Under the pieces are notes generated by a model. It made no database searches and was not told where the DNA came from. It worked only from the letters and a program-made list of their open reading frames with translations. Shown here one piece after another: positions 44,271 through 51,709 of a DNA stretch of 64,000 bases (the first letter of the stretch is position 1; every line of letters begins with the position of its first letter). A program made the translations under genes and the position numbers. This DNA comes from Niastella koreensis GR20-10 (GTDB taxonomy: Bacteria; Bacteroidota; Bacteroidia; Chitinophagales; Chitinophagaceae), in the NCBI RefSeq assembly GCF_000246855.1, contig NC_016609.1, positions 62,001 to 126,000 on the forward strand. Direction: 5' to 3'.

Positions 44271-44855
44271 TTAGAAATGGGATTTGCCTTTGGCCAGTTT
44301 GCTTTTTATGCGGCTGAGGTGTACGGTACTTACCCCCAGGTAGGAAGCAATATAGTGTTGTGGTACCCGCTGAACGATTTTGGTTTTTTTCTTCAGCAGG
44401 TTCAGGTAACGTTGCTCAGGTGTATCGCGAATGAAAGAAACAAACTCATTCATATAATGGGATTGCCGCTGGGCGCTGATCTGCAGCAGCATGGGCACGA
44501 AGTAGGGTTCCTTGCTCAGCTCATCGATCAGTTGCAGCACATATTTTTTGGGCAGCGTATACAGCACCGATGGCTCAATGGTTTCTATAGAAATTAAACT
44601 GGGCACGTTGTTAACGAAACTCTCGAACGAAGCCAGGCCTTCCTGTTCAAAAAAGAATTGCACCGTTTTGTCGTCCCCATCCTTGTTCAGGAAGGCGCGA
44701 ACACATCCTTTTTCAACAAATATATATTGTTGTGATCGCTTGCCTGCTGCTAACAATAAGGTTTTCGCGGGCACTTCCTGCCGTTTTTGAAAAGGCAGGT
44801 ATTTGTCCCAGTAGGCGTTTAACTGTGGGAATTTTTGTCTGAAATGGAAAAACAT
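44271..44855 (-). CDS. Crp/Fnr-family transcriptional regulator
   Basis: A 194-residue regulator with a cyclic-nucleotide-type sensor barrel (about residues 20-110, with KGCVRAFLNKDGDDKTVQFF) and a C-terminal DNA-binding helix-turn-helix (VPQHYIASYLGVSTVHLSRI, about 164-183). The barrel lacks the cAMP-binding Arg/Glu set that I can recognise, so the ligand may be other than cAMP. A second ATG at 44876 would add seven residues. Bacteroidota have many such short Crp/Fnr proteins that control a nearby gene. The likely target is the oxidoreductase gene 72 bp downstream. Confidence 0.85.
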   Translation of the reverse strand: MFFHFRQKFPQLNAYWDKYLPFQKRQEVPAKTLLLAAGKRSQQYIFVEKGCVRAFLNKDGDDKTVQFFFEQEGLASFESFVNNVPSLISIETIEPSVLYTLPKKYVLQLIDELSKEPYFVPMLLQISAQRQSHYMNEFVSFIRDTPEQRYLNLLKKKTKIVQRVPQHYIASYLGVSTVHLSRIKSKLAKGKSHF

Positions 44856-44921
44856 AATGGTTGAAAAGATAACCATTTTCGCGATTTTCTTCGTATATTC
44901 GGTTAGAACCCATTCACCAAT

Positions 44922-44947
44922 GCCTCACTGCCCGTGAGGCTTTTTTT
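44922..44947 (+). terminator. Terminator-like hairpin upstream of the JAMM gene
   Basis: A 7-bp stem GCCTCAC/GTGAGGC with a 5-nt loop and a run of seven T. It lies between the divergent regulator and JAMM genes and points toward JAMM, so it ends no annotated gene. A leader RNA attenuator or small RNA end is possible. Confidence 0.65.
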
Positions 44948-44987
44948 ATTTTAGGGCGTAGCCGGACGTAATTTAAAATATTATAAC

Positions 44988-45416
44988 ATGATCATTCTGG
45001 AAAACGACGTACAAAAAATAATTGTGGAAGATGCCGTACAGGCCTTCCCCAATGAATGTTGTGGTTTTGTGTTTGGCCATGAAGACAGCAATGGCCGCCG
45101 CCACATTACGCAGGCGCGTACAGTAACCAATGTAAAGGAAGGTGATAAGCGGCGCCGTTTTGAGATTGCACCCCAGGATTATATTGATGCGGAAAAATAT
45201 GCCGAAGAGCAACAGCTCGAATTGCTGGGCATCTATCATTCGCACCCCAACCATCCTGCCATCCCTTCCGAACACGACCGGGCGGCTGCACAACCCTTCT
45301 TTTCGTATCTGATAATTTCAGTAAATGAAAAAGAACCGGGACCGATACGTTCCTGGCGGCTGAATGATGAGCTGCAGTTTGAGGAGGAGAACAATCATTT
45401 GATAGCAGGTTATTAA
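44988..45416 (+). CDS. JAMM/MPN+ metalloprotease (M67 family, Mec/QbsD-like)
   Basis: A 142-residue JAB1/MPN+ domain protein. The catalytic set is Glu23 in PNECCGFVFG, the HSHPNHPAIPSEHD motif (about residues 84-97) and the zinc-binding Asp in it. Bacterial stand-alone members cleave C-terminal extensions or amino acids from ThiS/MoaD-like sulfur carriers (Mec of the CysO pathway, QbsD). The downstream ThiF-like activating enzyme and a degenerate carrier between them support that role here. Confidence 0.88.
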   Translation: MIILENDVQKIIVEDAVQAFPNECCGFVFGHEDSNGRRHITQARTVTNVKEGDKRRRFEIAPQDYIDAEKYAEEQQLELLGIYHSHPNHPAIPSEHDRAAAQPFFSYLIISVNEKEPGPIRSWRLNDELQFEEENNHLIAGY

Positions 45417-45433
45417 GTTCGTAGGTTATTTGG

Positions 45434-45563
45434 CTCCGTGTAATAATCCCAACTCGTTAAGAAAATTTACGACATTCGTGATTTGCAGCGAGGGGATGCG
45501 GTGGTTAAAGCAGATACTGTGATAAGTATTGTGCCGGCGATTGCGGGTGGAGCAGGTTGGTAA
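45434..45563 (+). pseudogene. MoaD/ThiS-like sulfur carrier, internally deleted
   Basis: Two short fragments in different frames read as the ends of a MoaD/ThiS-type carrier. At 45440-45471 the frame gives VIIPT, then a one-base shift and LRKFT, typical of the N-terminus. From 45471, another frame gives DIRDLQRGDAVVKADTVISI and VPAIAGGAGW followed by TAA at 45561. This matches the C-terminal half, including the conserved GG. Some 45-50 residues between the two are missing and no start codon is visible. GG is followed by AGW, an extension a JAMM protease could remove, as in the QbsE/QbsD pair. I know of no intact carrier in the window. Confidence 0.75.
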
Positions 45564-45633
45564 GTTATTAAGTTATTGAGTTTGTAAGTTAGTTAACCTA
45601 AGAACTCAATAACCTATGAACTTAATAACTGAC
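45562..45633. repeat. 8-bp phased array, nine units
   Basis: Nine exact 8-bp units, from AAGTTATT through GAACTCAA to GAACTTAA, run from the pseudogene stop codon to 20 bp before the ThiF gene. The second half is roughly the complement of the first. The same words occur at 41726-41897. Confidence 0.75.
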
Positions 45634-45653
45634 TCATTTTAAAACAAACAAAC

Positions 45654-46811
45654 ATGAGTACTCAAGTGACATTTACCAAAGAAGAATTAGCCAGATACAA
45701 CAGACATATAATAATCCCCGAATTCGGCCTGGCCGCCCAGCAGAAATTAAAAGCTGCCAAAGTACTGGTGGTGGGTTCGGGCGGATTGGGAAGCCCGGTC
45801 TTATTATACCTGGCCGCGGCTGGTATTGGCACCATTGGGATTGTTGATTTTGATGTGGTAGATGACAGCAACCTGCAACGCCAGGTGTTGTTTGGGGTAA
45901 ATGAAATAGGCAAGCCAAAAGTGGAAGCCGCCAAAGCAAGGCTGCAGGCATTGAACCCACACCTGGAATTTGTATTGTACAATACCCAGCTTACTTCGCA
46001 AAATGCGCTGGACATTATAAAAGACTACGACGTGGTGGCCGATGGCACCGATAACTTTCCTACGCGTTACCTGGTGAATGACGCCTGTGTATTATTGGGC
46101 AAACCCAATATCTATGCATCCATCTTCCAGTTTGAAGGACAGGTATCGGTATTCAATTATACAAATGCCAACGGGGAGCTGGGACCGAATTACCGCGATT
46201 TGTATCCAACCCCGCCCCCGCCGGGGTTAGTGCCCAGCTGTGCCGAAGGCGGCGTATTAGGCGTATTGCCCGGCATTATTGGTAGTTTGCAGGCGCTGGA
46301 GGTGATAAAGGTTATTACCGGGGTAGGGGAGCCATTGGCAGGACGCTTTTATATTTTTGATGCCCTGAACTTTGAAAGCCGCACATTTAATATTTCCCGC
46401 CGCGACGACAATCCATTGAATGGAAAAAATCCCACCATCACGCAGCTCATCGACTACGAACAATTCTGTGGGGTAAAAGCAGTAGAAAAACCGGTAAAAG
46501 AAATTACTGCTGCAGAATTATATGAACTGCAGGTAAAAGGTGAGCCATTTCAACTCGTTGATGTACGCGAGCCTTATGAATACGACATTGTAAACATCGG
46601 CGCCGAACTGATCCCATTGGCAACGGTTGCTGAACAGGCCGGTAAATTCAATAAAGACATTCCGGTGATAGTTCACTGTAAAATGGGCGGCCGCAGCGCC
46701 AAAGCCATCCGGGAGCTGGAAGAAAAGTTTGGGTTTACGAATTTGTATAACTTAAAGGGAGGTATACTGGCATATATAGAGGAGGTGAAGCCGGAGTTAA
46801 CGAGGTATTAG
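45654..46811 (+). CDS. ThiF/MoeB-type adenylyltransferase with C-terminal rhodanese domain
   Basis: A 385-residue E1-like enzyme that adenylates the C-terminal glycine of a ThiS/MoaD-type carrier, with a rhodanese domain to supply sulfur (MoeZR/MOCS3 type). The ATP-binding loop is VVGSGGLGSPVLLYLAAAGI (about residues 39-58), with IDFDxVDxSNLxRQ-like VDFDVVDDSNLQRQ (about 64-77), the catalytic-Cys segment VPSCAEGGVLGVLPGIIGSL (about 192-211), and the rhodanese active loop HCKMGGRSAKAI (about 343-354). Its natural partner is a carrier such as the broken one upstream. No zinc CxxC pair of MoeB is visible. Confidence 0.9.
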   Translation: MSTQVTFTKEELARYNRHIIIPEFGLAAQQKLKAAKVLVVGSGGLGSPVLLYLAAAGIGTIGIVDFDVVDDSNLQRQVLFGVNEIGKPKVEAAKARLQALNPHLEFVLYNTQLTSQNALDIIKDYDVVADGTDNFPTRYLVNDACVLLGKPNIYASIFQFEGQVSVFNYTNANGELGPNYRDLYPTPPPPGLVPSCAEGGVLGVLPGIIGSLQALEVIKVITGVGEPLAGRFYIFDALNFESRTFNISRRDDNPLNGKNPTITQLIDYEQFCGVKAVEKPVKEITAAELYELQVKGEPFQLVDVREPYEYDIVNIGAELIPLATVAEQAGKFNKDIPVIVHCKMGGRSAKAIRELEEKFGFTNLYNLKGGILAYIEEVKPELTRY

Positions 46812-46863
46812 TTAAACAGTTAACCAGTTGATCAGTTGATCAGTTAACCGGGAATGCGGGTAT

Positions 46864-47010
46864 AAATCCTGGAAAAACAGGGTGAAATCCTGGGATTATA
46901 TATCAAAATCCCGGGATAATGTACCAGAATCCCAGGATTACAGTATGAAATCCTGGGAAAACGAGGTGAAATCCTATGAAAACAGAGTGAAATCCTGGGA
47001 TTTTATCACA
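46864..47010 (+). repeat. 21-bp tandem repeat, seven exact-length units
   Basis: Seven units of exactly 21 bp with the first nine bases near AAATCCTGG and a diverged second half. All seven read through without a stop in one frame, giving heptapeptides of the form KSWENxV; the open frame runs from 46840 to the stop at 47038-47040, with an internal ATG at 46945. The hydrophobic residues at positions 3 and 7 fit a coiled-coil heptad. I list it as a repeat, not a gene, since no good start codon is present. Nothing else is visible between 46812 and 47062. Confidence 0.8.
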
Positions 47011-47062
47011 ACTCCATCACCAACAAACCTGCCTCTTTAAACTTTGAACATAAAACGTAAAA

Positions 47063-48634
47063 CTAAGAAGGCGAACTATCTGCCTTCCGTTTCATTTTAG
47101 CCAAAAACTTTCTTCTGATAACAATCTCCGTAGCCGGAATATTCTCCATTTTGCTTTCGAGCCAGCTGATGATATCCAGGTAGGCGAAAGCCCGGGTTTC
47201 AAAGCGATTGGCCTGTAATTGCTTTAACTGTTCCAGCAGTTTGGCGAATTCGGGCTTTAGCTGGCGGGGCGACAAATGGAACGTACGGCGCAAAAAGCGA
47301 AAGATCTCTTCTTCCACCACGCTGAGATTGCCCATTTTGGCCATAAAGCGATAAACCGACTTGAACAGGTATTCCAGCAGCTGAAAATTACCCAGCTCGT
47401 AATGGGCTATTAAATGCAACAGGCGGCTATAGCATTGCAGATCGGTACGCAGGTCAACCTTCCAGTTGATGATCTTGTTCAGGTAATCGATGGCCTTCTC
47501 ATAATGTCCGCTGCCAAAGTACAGGGAAGCGAATTTGTAATAGAACACCAATATGCGGTGACGATCTAGATAGATCTCGAATTCCTTCAGGTTTTCTTCG
47601 ATATAGGGTACCAGTTTCAACCCCTCGGTAAACGTGCCCTCCATAAAGTGCATGTTGATCTTGCTCACATGGAGGTATACAAACACCTGGATGCGGTTAT
47701 TGTGGTTATTCACCACCAGGTCGCTGTTGGCAAAGGCCTCGAATTTCTCCAGCGATTCTTTTAGCTTGGTATGGTTCTGCAGATCGAAGTGGGCGCCCAT
47801 GAGGTTGTGCATGCCCTTTATGTAGTGGGCTGTTTCCACCTCAATCATAAATGGCTCTTTTTCAAACAATTCAACCCATTTTTGGGTGTAGCGGTAGTAC
47901 TGCAGAAAATCCTGGCGGATGAAGGCGTACCAGCAATAGCTTTGGTACAGGTACAGGCGTTCGTAAAAGCCTTTAGCCTCAGCGGCGCCCTGGGGAAAGT
48001 GCTGGTCGAAGAACTGCTGGATCTCCTTTTCATCATTTTCGTCGCGGGCATGGCCGTTCTTTATATACCAGCTGTAGAGCAGCAGCGATAAATTGCTCAG
48101 TTTGCTTACCATTACCAGGCGGCGGTTGGTTTCATCCACTTCACCCGTTAGCTGCTCGGCACGGTCGGTCATACTGCGCGTAATGTGCAGGGCCTCGATC
48201 TTCTTCTCAAAAAACAGCACCTGCAGTAAATAGGTGATCTGGTTATTGGAGCGGGCCATTTCCTTCATGCGGTCCAGCATCTTGAGGCTTTGGTGGTACA
48301 GCCCCTTGTTGTACAGGATACGGGCATGGTCCATCATCTCATGCAGCTGAATATCGATGTTGTTCTCATTTTTAATGAGCCGGAGGCTGCTGAGGATTTG
48401 TTTGTATAAATGGGCCTTTATGTTAGATAACTGCTGCTTTTTCAAGTCTTTATACTTACTCAGCAATAAATTCTCGTCGTAAGTGTCCATTTTATCCAGG
48501 GCATCGAACAACTGCACAATTTTCAGGTTCTCACTGGATGAATTTCTTTGTACATACAGCTTGAAATTGCGTTTTTCCGATTTTTCCAGGGATTTCACCA
48601 GCTGGAACAAGGCGTCTGTGGAACGGTTGGGCAT
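47063..48634 (-). CDS. Conserved helical (TPR-like) protein of unknown function
   Basis: A 523-residue cytoplasmic protein without a signal peptide. It is almost wholly alpha-helical and has a TPR-like look (for example HYEKAIDYLNKIINWKVDLR) with many Tyr and Phe in helices. I do not recognise the family. The ATG at 48634 starts MPNRSTDALFQL; the frame is open to a TTG at 48643. It is transcribed alone, divergent from leuA. Confidence 0.72.
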   Translation of the reverse strand: MPNRSTDALFQLVKSLEKSEKRNFKLYVQRNSSSENLKIVQLFDALDKMDTYDENLLLSKYKDLKKQQLSNIKAHLYKQILSSLRLIKNENNIDIQLHEMMDHARILYNKGLYHQSLKMLDRMKEMARSNNQITYLLQVLFFEKKIEALHITRSMTDRAEQLTGEVDETNRRLVMVSKLSNLSLLLYSWYIKNGHARDENDEKEIQQFFDQHFPQGAAEAKGFYERLYLYQSYCWYAFIRQDFLQYYRYTQKWVELFEKEPFMIEVETAHYIKGMHNLMGAHFDLQNHTKLKESLEKFEAFANSDLVVNNHNNRIQVFVYLHVSKINMHFMEGTFTEGLKLVPYIEENLKEFEIYLDRHRILVFYYKFASLYFGSGHYEKAIDYLNKIINWKVDLRTDLQCYSRLLHLIAHYELGNFQLLEYLFKSVYRFMAKMGNLSVVEEEIFRFLRRTFHLSPRQLKPEFAKLLEQLKQLQANRFETRAFAYLDIISWLESKMENIPATEIVIRRKFLAKMKRKADSSPS

Positions 48635-48759
48635 CGTAATCAAAAGTCATTAAAGTCCTTGACCTACAAGGGTTTTGGACAGGTTCTCGCTATTTAAATA
48701 GTGTAAATTAAGTACAAATTAGGTTTTTGAAGTTAGTTAAACAGGAATAATTTCGACTC

Positions 48760-48820
48760 AGCAGGTTGTTATTCTCTTTAATAGCAAGCAACACAAAATC
48801 GAACAGCCTGCTTTTTTTTA
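48760..48820 (+). terminator. Terminator-like hairpin upstream of leuA (possible attenuator)
   Basis: An 11-bp stem AGCAGGTTGTT/AACAGCCTGCT (one G-U pair) with a 32-nt loop is followed by nine T, 28 bp before the leuA start codon. I see no leader peptide upstream, so if it attenuates leuA the sensor is not visible. Confidence 0.65.
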
Positions 48821-48848
48821 ATAAAAATCCTACTTTATAGAGTCACCT

Positions 48849-50012
48849 ATGCCAAAGAACAAAGTCTATATTTTCGACACAACATTGCGCGACGGCGAAC
48901 AAGTGCCAGGCTGTAAATTAAATACGAAAGAGAAGATAGAGATTGCTTTGGCCCTTGAAGAATTGGGTGTAGATATTATTGAAGCTGGTTTTCCGATTTC
49001 CTCACCTGGCGATTTCAAAAGCGTGAGTGAGATTGGAGCAGTTATCAAGAACGCAGTCATATGTGGTTTAAGCCGGGCCGTGCAGAAGGATATTGAGGTA
49101 GCGGCAGAAGCCCTGAAAACAGCTAAAAGATCCCGTATTCACACGGGGATCGGTACTTCCGATTTCCATATTAAATCGAAATTCAATTCAACCCGCGAAG
49201 AGATCCTGGAGCGCGCTAAACAGTGCGTGAAATGGGCGCGGAACTTTACAGATGATGTTGAATTTTATGCCGAAGATGCCGGCCGTACCGAAAACGAGTA
49301 CCTGGCCCGCGTGGTAGAAGCAGTGATCGCTGCCGGCGCCACTACGGTAAATATTCCTGATACGACAGGTTACTGCCTGCCGCATCAATATGGCGAGAAG
49401 ATCGCATACCTGATCAACAATGTACCTAATATCGACAAAGCAGTTATCAGCTGCCATTGTCATAACGACCTGGGACTGGCTACCGCCAACTCAATTGCCG
49501 GTGCAATGAACGGAGCCCGCCAGATCGAGTGTACGATAAACGGTTTGGGTGAAAGAGCTGGTAACACCTCACTGGAAGAAGTGGTAATGGTTATTCAGCA
49601 GCACCAAAGTCTCGGTTTTTATACCGACATCAAAACACAGCAATTGAACCCATTGAGCAGGCTGGTTTCCGATACCATGCGGATGCCTGTTCAACCAAAT
49701 AAAGCTATTGTAGGCGCCAATGCATTCTCGCATTCATCGGGCATTCACCAGGATGGATTTTTGAAAGATGCACAAACCTACGAGATCATTAACCCCGAAC
49801 AAGTTGGGGCAGATGGAAGTAAGATTGTATTAACAGCGCGCAGCGGCCGAAGCGCTTTAGCCCATCGTTTTCATAAACTGGGATTTATGTTCAACCGCAA
49901 TGATATTGACGTGTTGTACGAACAGTTTTTGAAAGTAGCAGACAGGAAGAAAGAAGTGGAAGATGAGGATCTGAAGGTATTGGGAAATCAATACCAGGCC
50001 GCCACAGTGTAG
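48849..50012 (+). CDS. leuA: 2-Isopropylmalate synthase, short form
   Basis: A 387-residue LeuA-type TIM-barrel enzyme that condenses acetyl-CoA with 2-oxoisovalerate in leucine synthesis. Motifs are [15 protein letters not shown] (about residues 10-24), [20 protein letters not shown] (about 200-219) with the metal ligands, and [17 protein letters not shown]. It ends without the C-terminal allosteric domain of about 120 residues that gives leucine feedback in classical LeuA. It could be a leucine-insensitive form or have related substrates (citramalate, homocitrate); the leuB gene beside it supports LeuA. Confidence 0.85.
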   Translation: MPKNKVYIFDTTLRDGEQVPGCKLNTKEKIEIALALEELGVDIIEAGFPISSPGDFKSVSEIGAVIKNAVICGLSRAVQKDIEVAAEALKTAKRSRIHTGIGTSDFHIKSKFNSTREEILERAKQCVKWARNFTDDVEFYAEDAGRTENEYLARVVEAVIAAGATTVNIPDTTGYCLPHQYGEKIAYLINNVPNIDKAVISCHCHNDLGLATANSIAGAMNGARQIECTINGLGERAGNTSLEEVVMVIQQHQSLGFYTDIKTQQLNPLSRLVSDTMRMPVQPNKAIVGANAFSHSSGIHQDGFLKDAQTYEIINPEQVGADGSKIVLTARSGRSALAHRFHKLGFMFNRNDIDVLYEQFLKVADRKKEVEDEDLKVLGNQYQAATV

Positions 50013-50050
50013 TGAGCAGTATTTTCTCATAATCATGTAGTTTTTGTTAC

Positions 50051-50077
50051 GCGTGGTGCGTCTGCACCACGCTTTTT
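50051..50077 (+). terminator. Intrinsic terminator after leuA
   Basis: A 9-bp stem GCGTGGTGC/GCACCACGC with a 4-nt loop and five T, 38 bp after the leuA stop codon. Confidence 0.85.
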
Positions 50078-50261
50078 CTCAAAACCAACCAGCCCTATTA
50101 CTAAATTATACGTTTTTGTATCGCGCCTGATGGTGCAACCATTGATTGAAAAAATAACCTGAGCAGGTATGTATTTTCATTACTAACGGTTGACACTTGT
50201 TAGGCTATAGGTGTATGAAAGAATGCGGGGATTTGATAACCGTGTCTTGAAACTCCATTTT

Positions 50262-51377
50262 ATGGAAAAAAATATTGTTGTTATAGAAGGTGATGGCATT
50301 GGGCCTGAAGTTACGCGACAGGCAGTAAAAGTATTGAATGCCATTGCTGAGCAATTTGGTCATGAGTTCAACTACAGGTATTGCTTAATGGGCGCCGATG
50401 CCATTGATAAAACCGGCAACCCGCTGCCCGATGAAACCATTGAAGCCTGCCTGAACAGCGATGCAATATTATTTGGCGCCATCGGCCATCCAAAATACGA
50501 TAACGATCCTTCCGCCAAAGTACGCCCCGAGCAGGGCCTGCTGAAACTGCGGAAAAGCTTACAATTGTTTGCCAACATTCGACCTGTAATCACGTACCCC
50601 TCACTTCAACACTTATCTCCTTTAAAGGCACAGCAATTAGAAGGAGTTGATTTTATAATCTTCAGAGAACTGACCGGCGGCATTTATTTCGGGAAGAAGG
50701 AATTGAGTGAAGATGGAACCCGTGCTGCCGATGACTGCGTATATACGCGCCCGGAAATTGAGCGTATTGCGCACCTGGCATTTCAATATGCCGGGCAGCG
50801 CCGCAAAAAACTAACATTGGTTGATAAAGCCAATGTACTGGAAACATCGCGCCTGTGGCGTAAAGTGGTGCAGGAAATAGCTGCCCGGTATGCCGAGGTG
50901 AAAGTTGATTTCCTGTTTGTTGATAATGCGGCCATGCAGATTATTTTAAACCCGAAACAGTTTGATGTAATTCTTACCGAGAACATGTTTGGCGATATCA
51001 TCAGCGACGAGGCCAGTGTTATCAGTGGTTCGCTGGGCTTGTTGCCATCGGCTTCGATCGGGGCCGGAGTAGCGCTGTTTGAACCTATCCATGGTTCTTA
51101 CCCGCAGGCAGCCGGTAAAGACATCGCCAACCCGCTGGGATGTATACTATCAGCAGCCATGTTGCTCGACCATTTTGGACTGGCGAAAGAAGCAGAGGCC
51201 GTACGGCTTGGGGTAGAATGGACGCTGGTAAATGGTTTTGTAACAAAAGATATTGATCCGATTAATTTTTATTTCACGTCAACCATTGGTGAACTGGTGA
51301 GTGATTTTGTAGCGAACAGGATACCAGGTGGGGTGAATAAGGCTAATATAGAACTGAGGAAGTCGACAATCATTTAG
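50262..51377 (+). CDS. leuB: 3-Isopropylmalate dehydrogenase
   Basis: A 371-residue NAD-dependent beta-decarboxylating dehydrogenase. GDGIGPEVTRQAVKVLNAI (about residues 9-27), the catalytic-Tyr/Lys regions FRELTGGIYFGKK and VDKANVLETSRLWRKV, the metal-site Asp set in NMFGDIISDEASVISGSLGL and FEPIHGSYPQAAGKDIANPL identify LeuB. It oxidises 3-isopropylmalate in leucine synthesis. I used ATG 50262, where the family starts; the frame is open to 50211. The isomerase genes leuC and leuD are not in the window. Confidence 0.92.
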   Translation: MEKNIVVIEGDGIGPEVTRQAVKVLNAIAEQFGHEFNYRYCLMGADAIDKTGNPLPDETIEACLNSDAILFGAIGHPKYDNDPSAKVRPEQGLLKLRKSLQLFANIRPVITYPSLQHLSPLKAQQLEGVDFIIFRELTGGIYFGKKELSEDGTRAADDCVYTRPEIERIAHLAFQYAGQRRKKLTLVDKANVLETSRLWRKVVQEIAARYAEVKVDFLFVDNAAMQIILNPKQFDVILTENMFGDIISDEASVISGSLGLLPSASIGAGVALFEPIHGSYPQAAGKDIANPLGCILSAAMLLDHFGLAKEAEAVRLGVEWTLVNGFVTKDIDPINFYFTSTIGELVSDFVANRIPGGVNKANIELRKSTII

Positions 51378-51451
51378 CTTATTAATGGCTGATGTATTGA
51401 TGACGCGAAGGCGAAGTGGGGCCAGAAAAACAAAAAATTAGAAAAAAGCTC

Positions 51452-51482
51452 TTTATTATTACAACCGGCGGGTGTATATTTG
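51452..51482 (+). promoter_or_regulatory. Promoter of the ilv leader
   Basis: TTTA at 51452-51455 (-33, one base off TTTG) and a perfect TATATTTG (-7) at 51475-51482, 19 bp apart. Transcription would start near 51489, 12 nt before the leader ATG. Confidence 0.7.
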
Positions 51483-51500
51483 TTGCACACGAATTCCTCT

Positions 51501-51602
51501 ATGCAAAGAAGCAGCTTTAATAACATCATCTCTGTGGTTACTGCAATAATAATTATTGTGGTGGTGGTGATTATTCCTGCAACGCATGGAGGTGGTGCTT
51601 AA
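51501..51602 (+). CDS. ilv leader peptide, 33 residues, Ile/Val-rich
   Basis: A small open frame starting MQRSSFNNIISVVTA and ending in PATHGGGA. It holds eight Ile and six Val, with an uninterrupted run of ten (four Ile, four Val, two Ile) at residues 16-25. There is no Leu. Together with the terminator at 51627 and the start of ilvD at 51710, this is the layout of amino acid attenuation: the ribosome pauses at Ile/Val codons when charged tRNA is short. I saw no longer alternative coding frame. Confidence 0.85.
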   Translation: MQRSSFNNIISVVTAIIIIVVVVIIPATHGGGA

Positions 51603-51636
51603 CGTATACTAAAAAACAGCATAAAGACCCGCCTCC
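51588..51636 (+). promoter_or_regulatory. Candidate antiterminator of the ilv attenuator
   Basis: GGAGGTGG at 51588-51595, in the last codons of the leader peptide, can pair over eight positions (one G-U) with CCGCCTCC at 51629-51636, which is most of the 5' arm of the terminator. The two structures exclude each other. A ribosome stalled in the Ile/Val run leaves the first strand free; one that reaches the stop codon covers it. Confidence 0.65.
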
Positions 51637-51654
51637 AACGAGGCGGGTTTTTTT
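51627..51654 (+). terminator. ilv attenuator terminator
   Basis: A perfect 9-bp stem ACCCGCCTC/GAGGCGGGT, loop CAAC, then seven T, 25 nt after the leader stop codon and 55 bp before ilvD. Confidence 0.9.
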
Positions 51655-51709
51655 ATGTCTCGAATAAATAATAAATAAATCCAATTTTAACAGTTTTTAG
51701 ACAGGTTTT

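Noticed and set aside
3973-47010. CRISPR-like appearance of the phased arrays
   Set aside because: The units are 7-21 bp without unique spacers, and there are no cas genes.
50215-50250. Short frame before leuB as a leucine leader peptide
   Set aside because: The 11-codon frame has only one Leu codon and no terminator lies between it and leuB.
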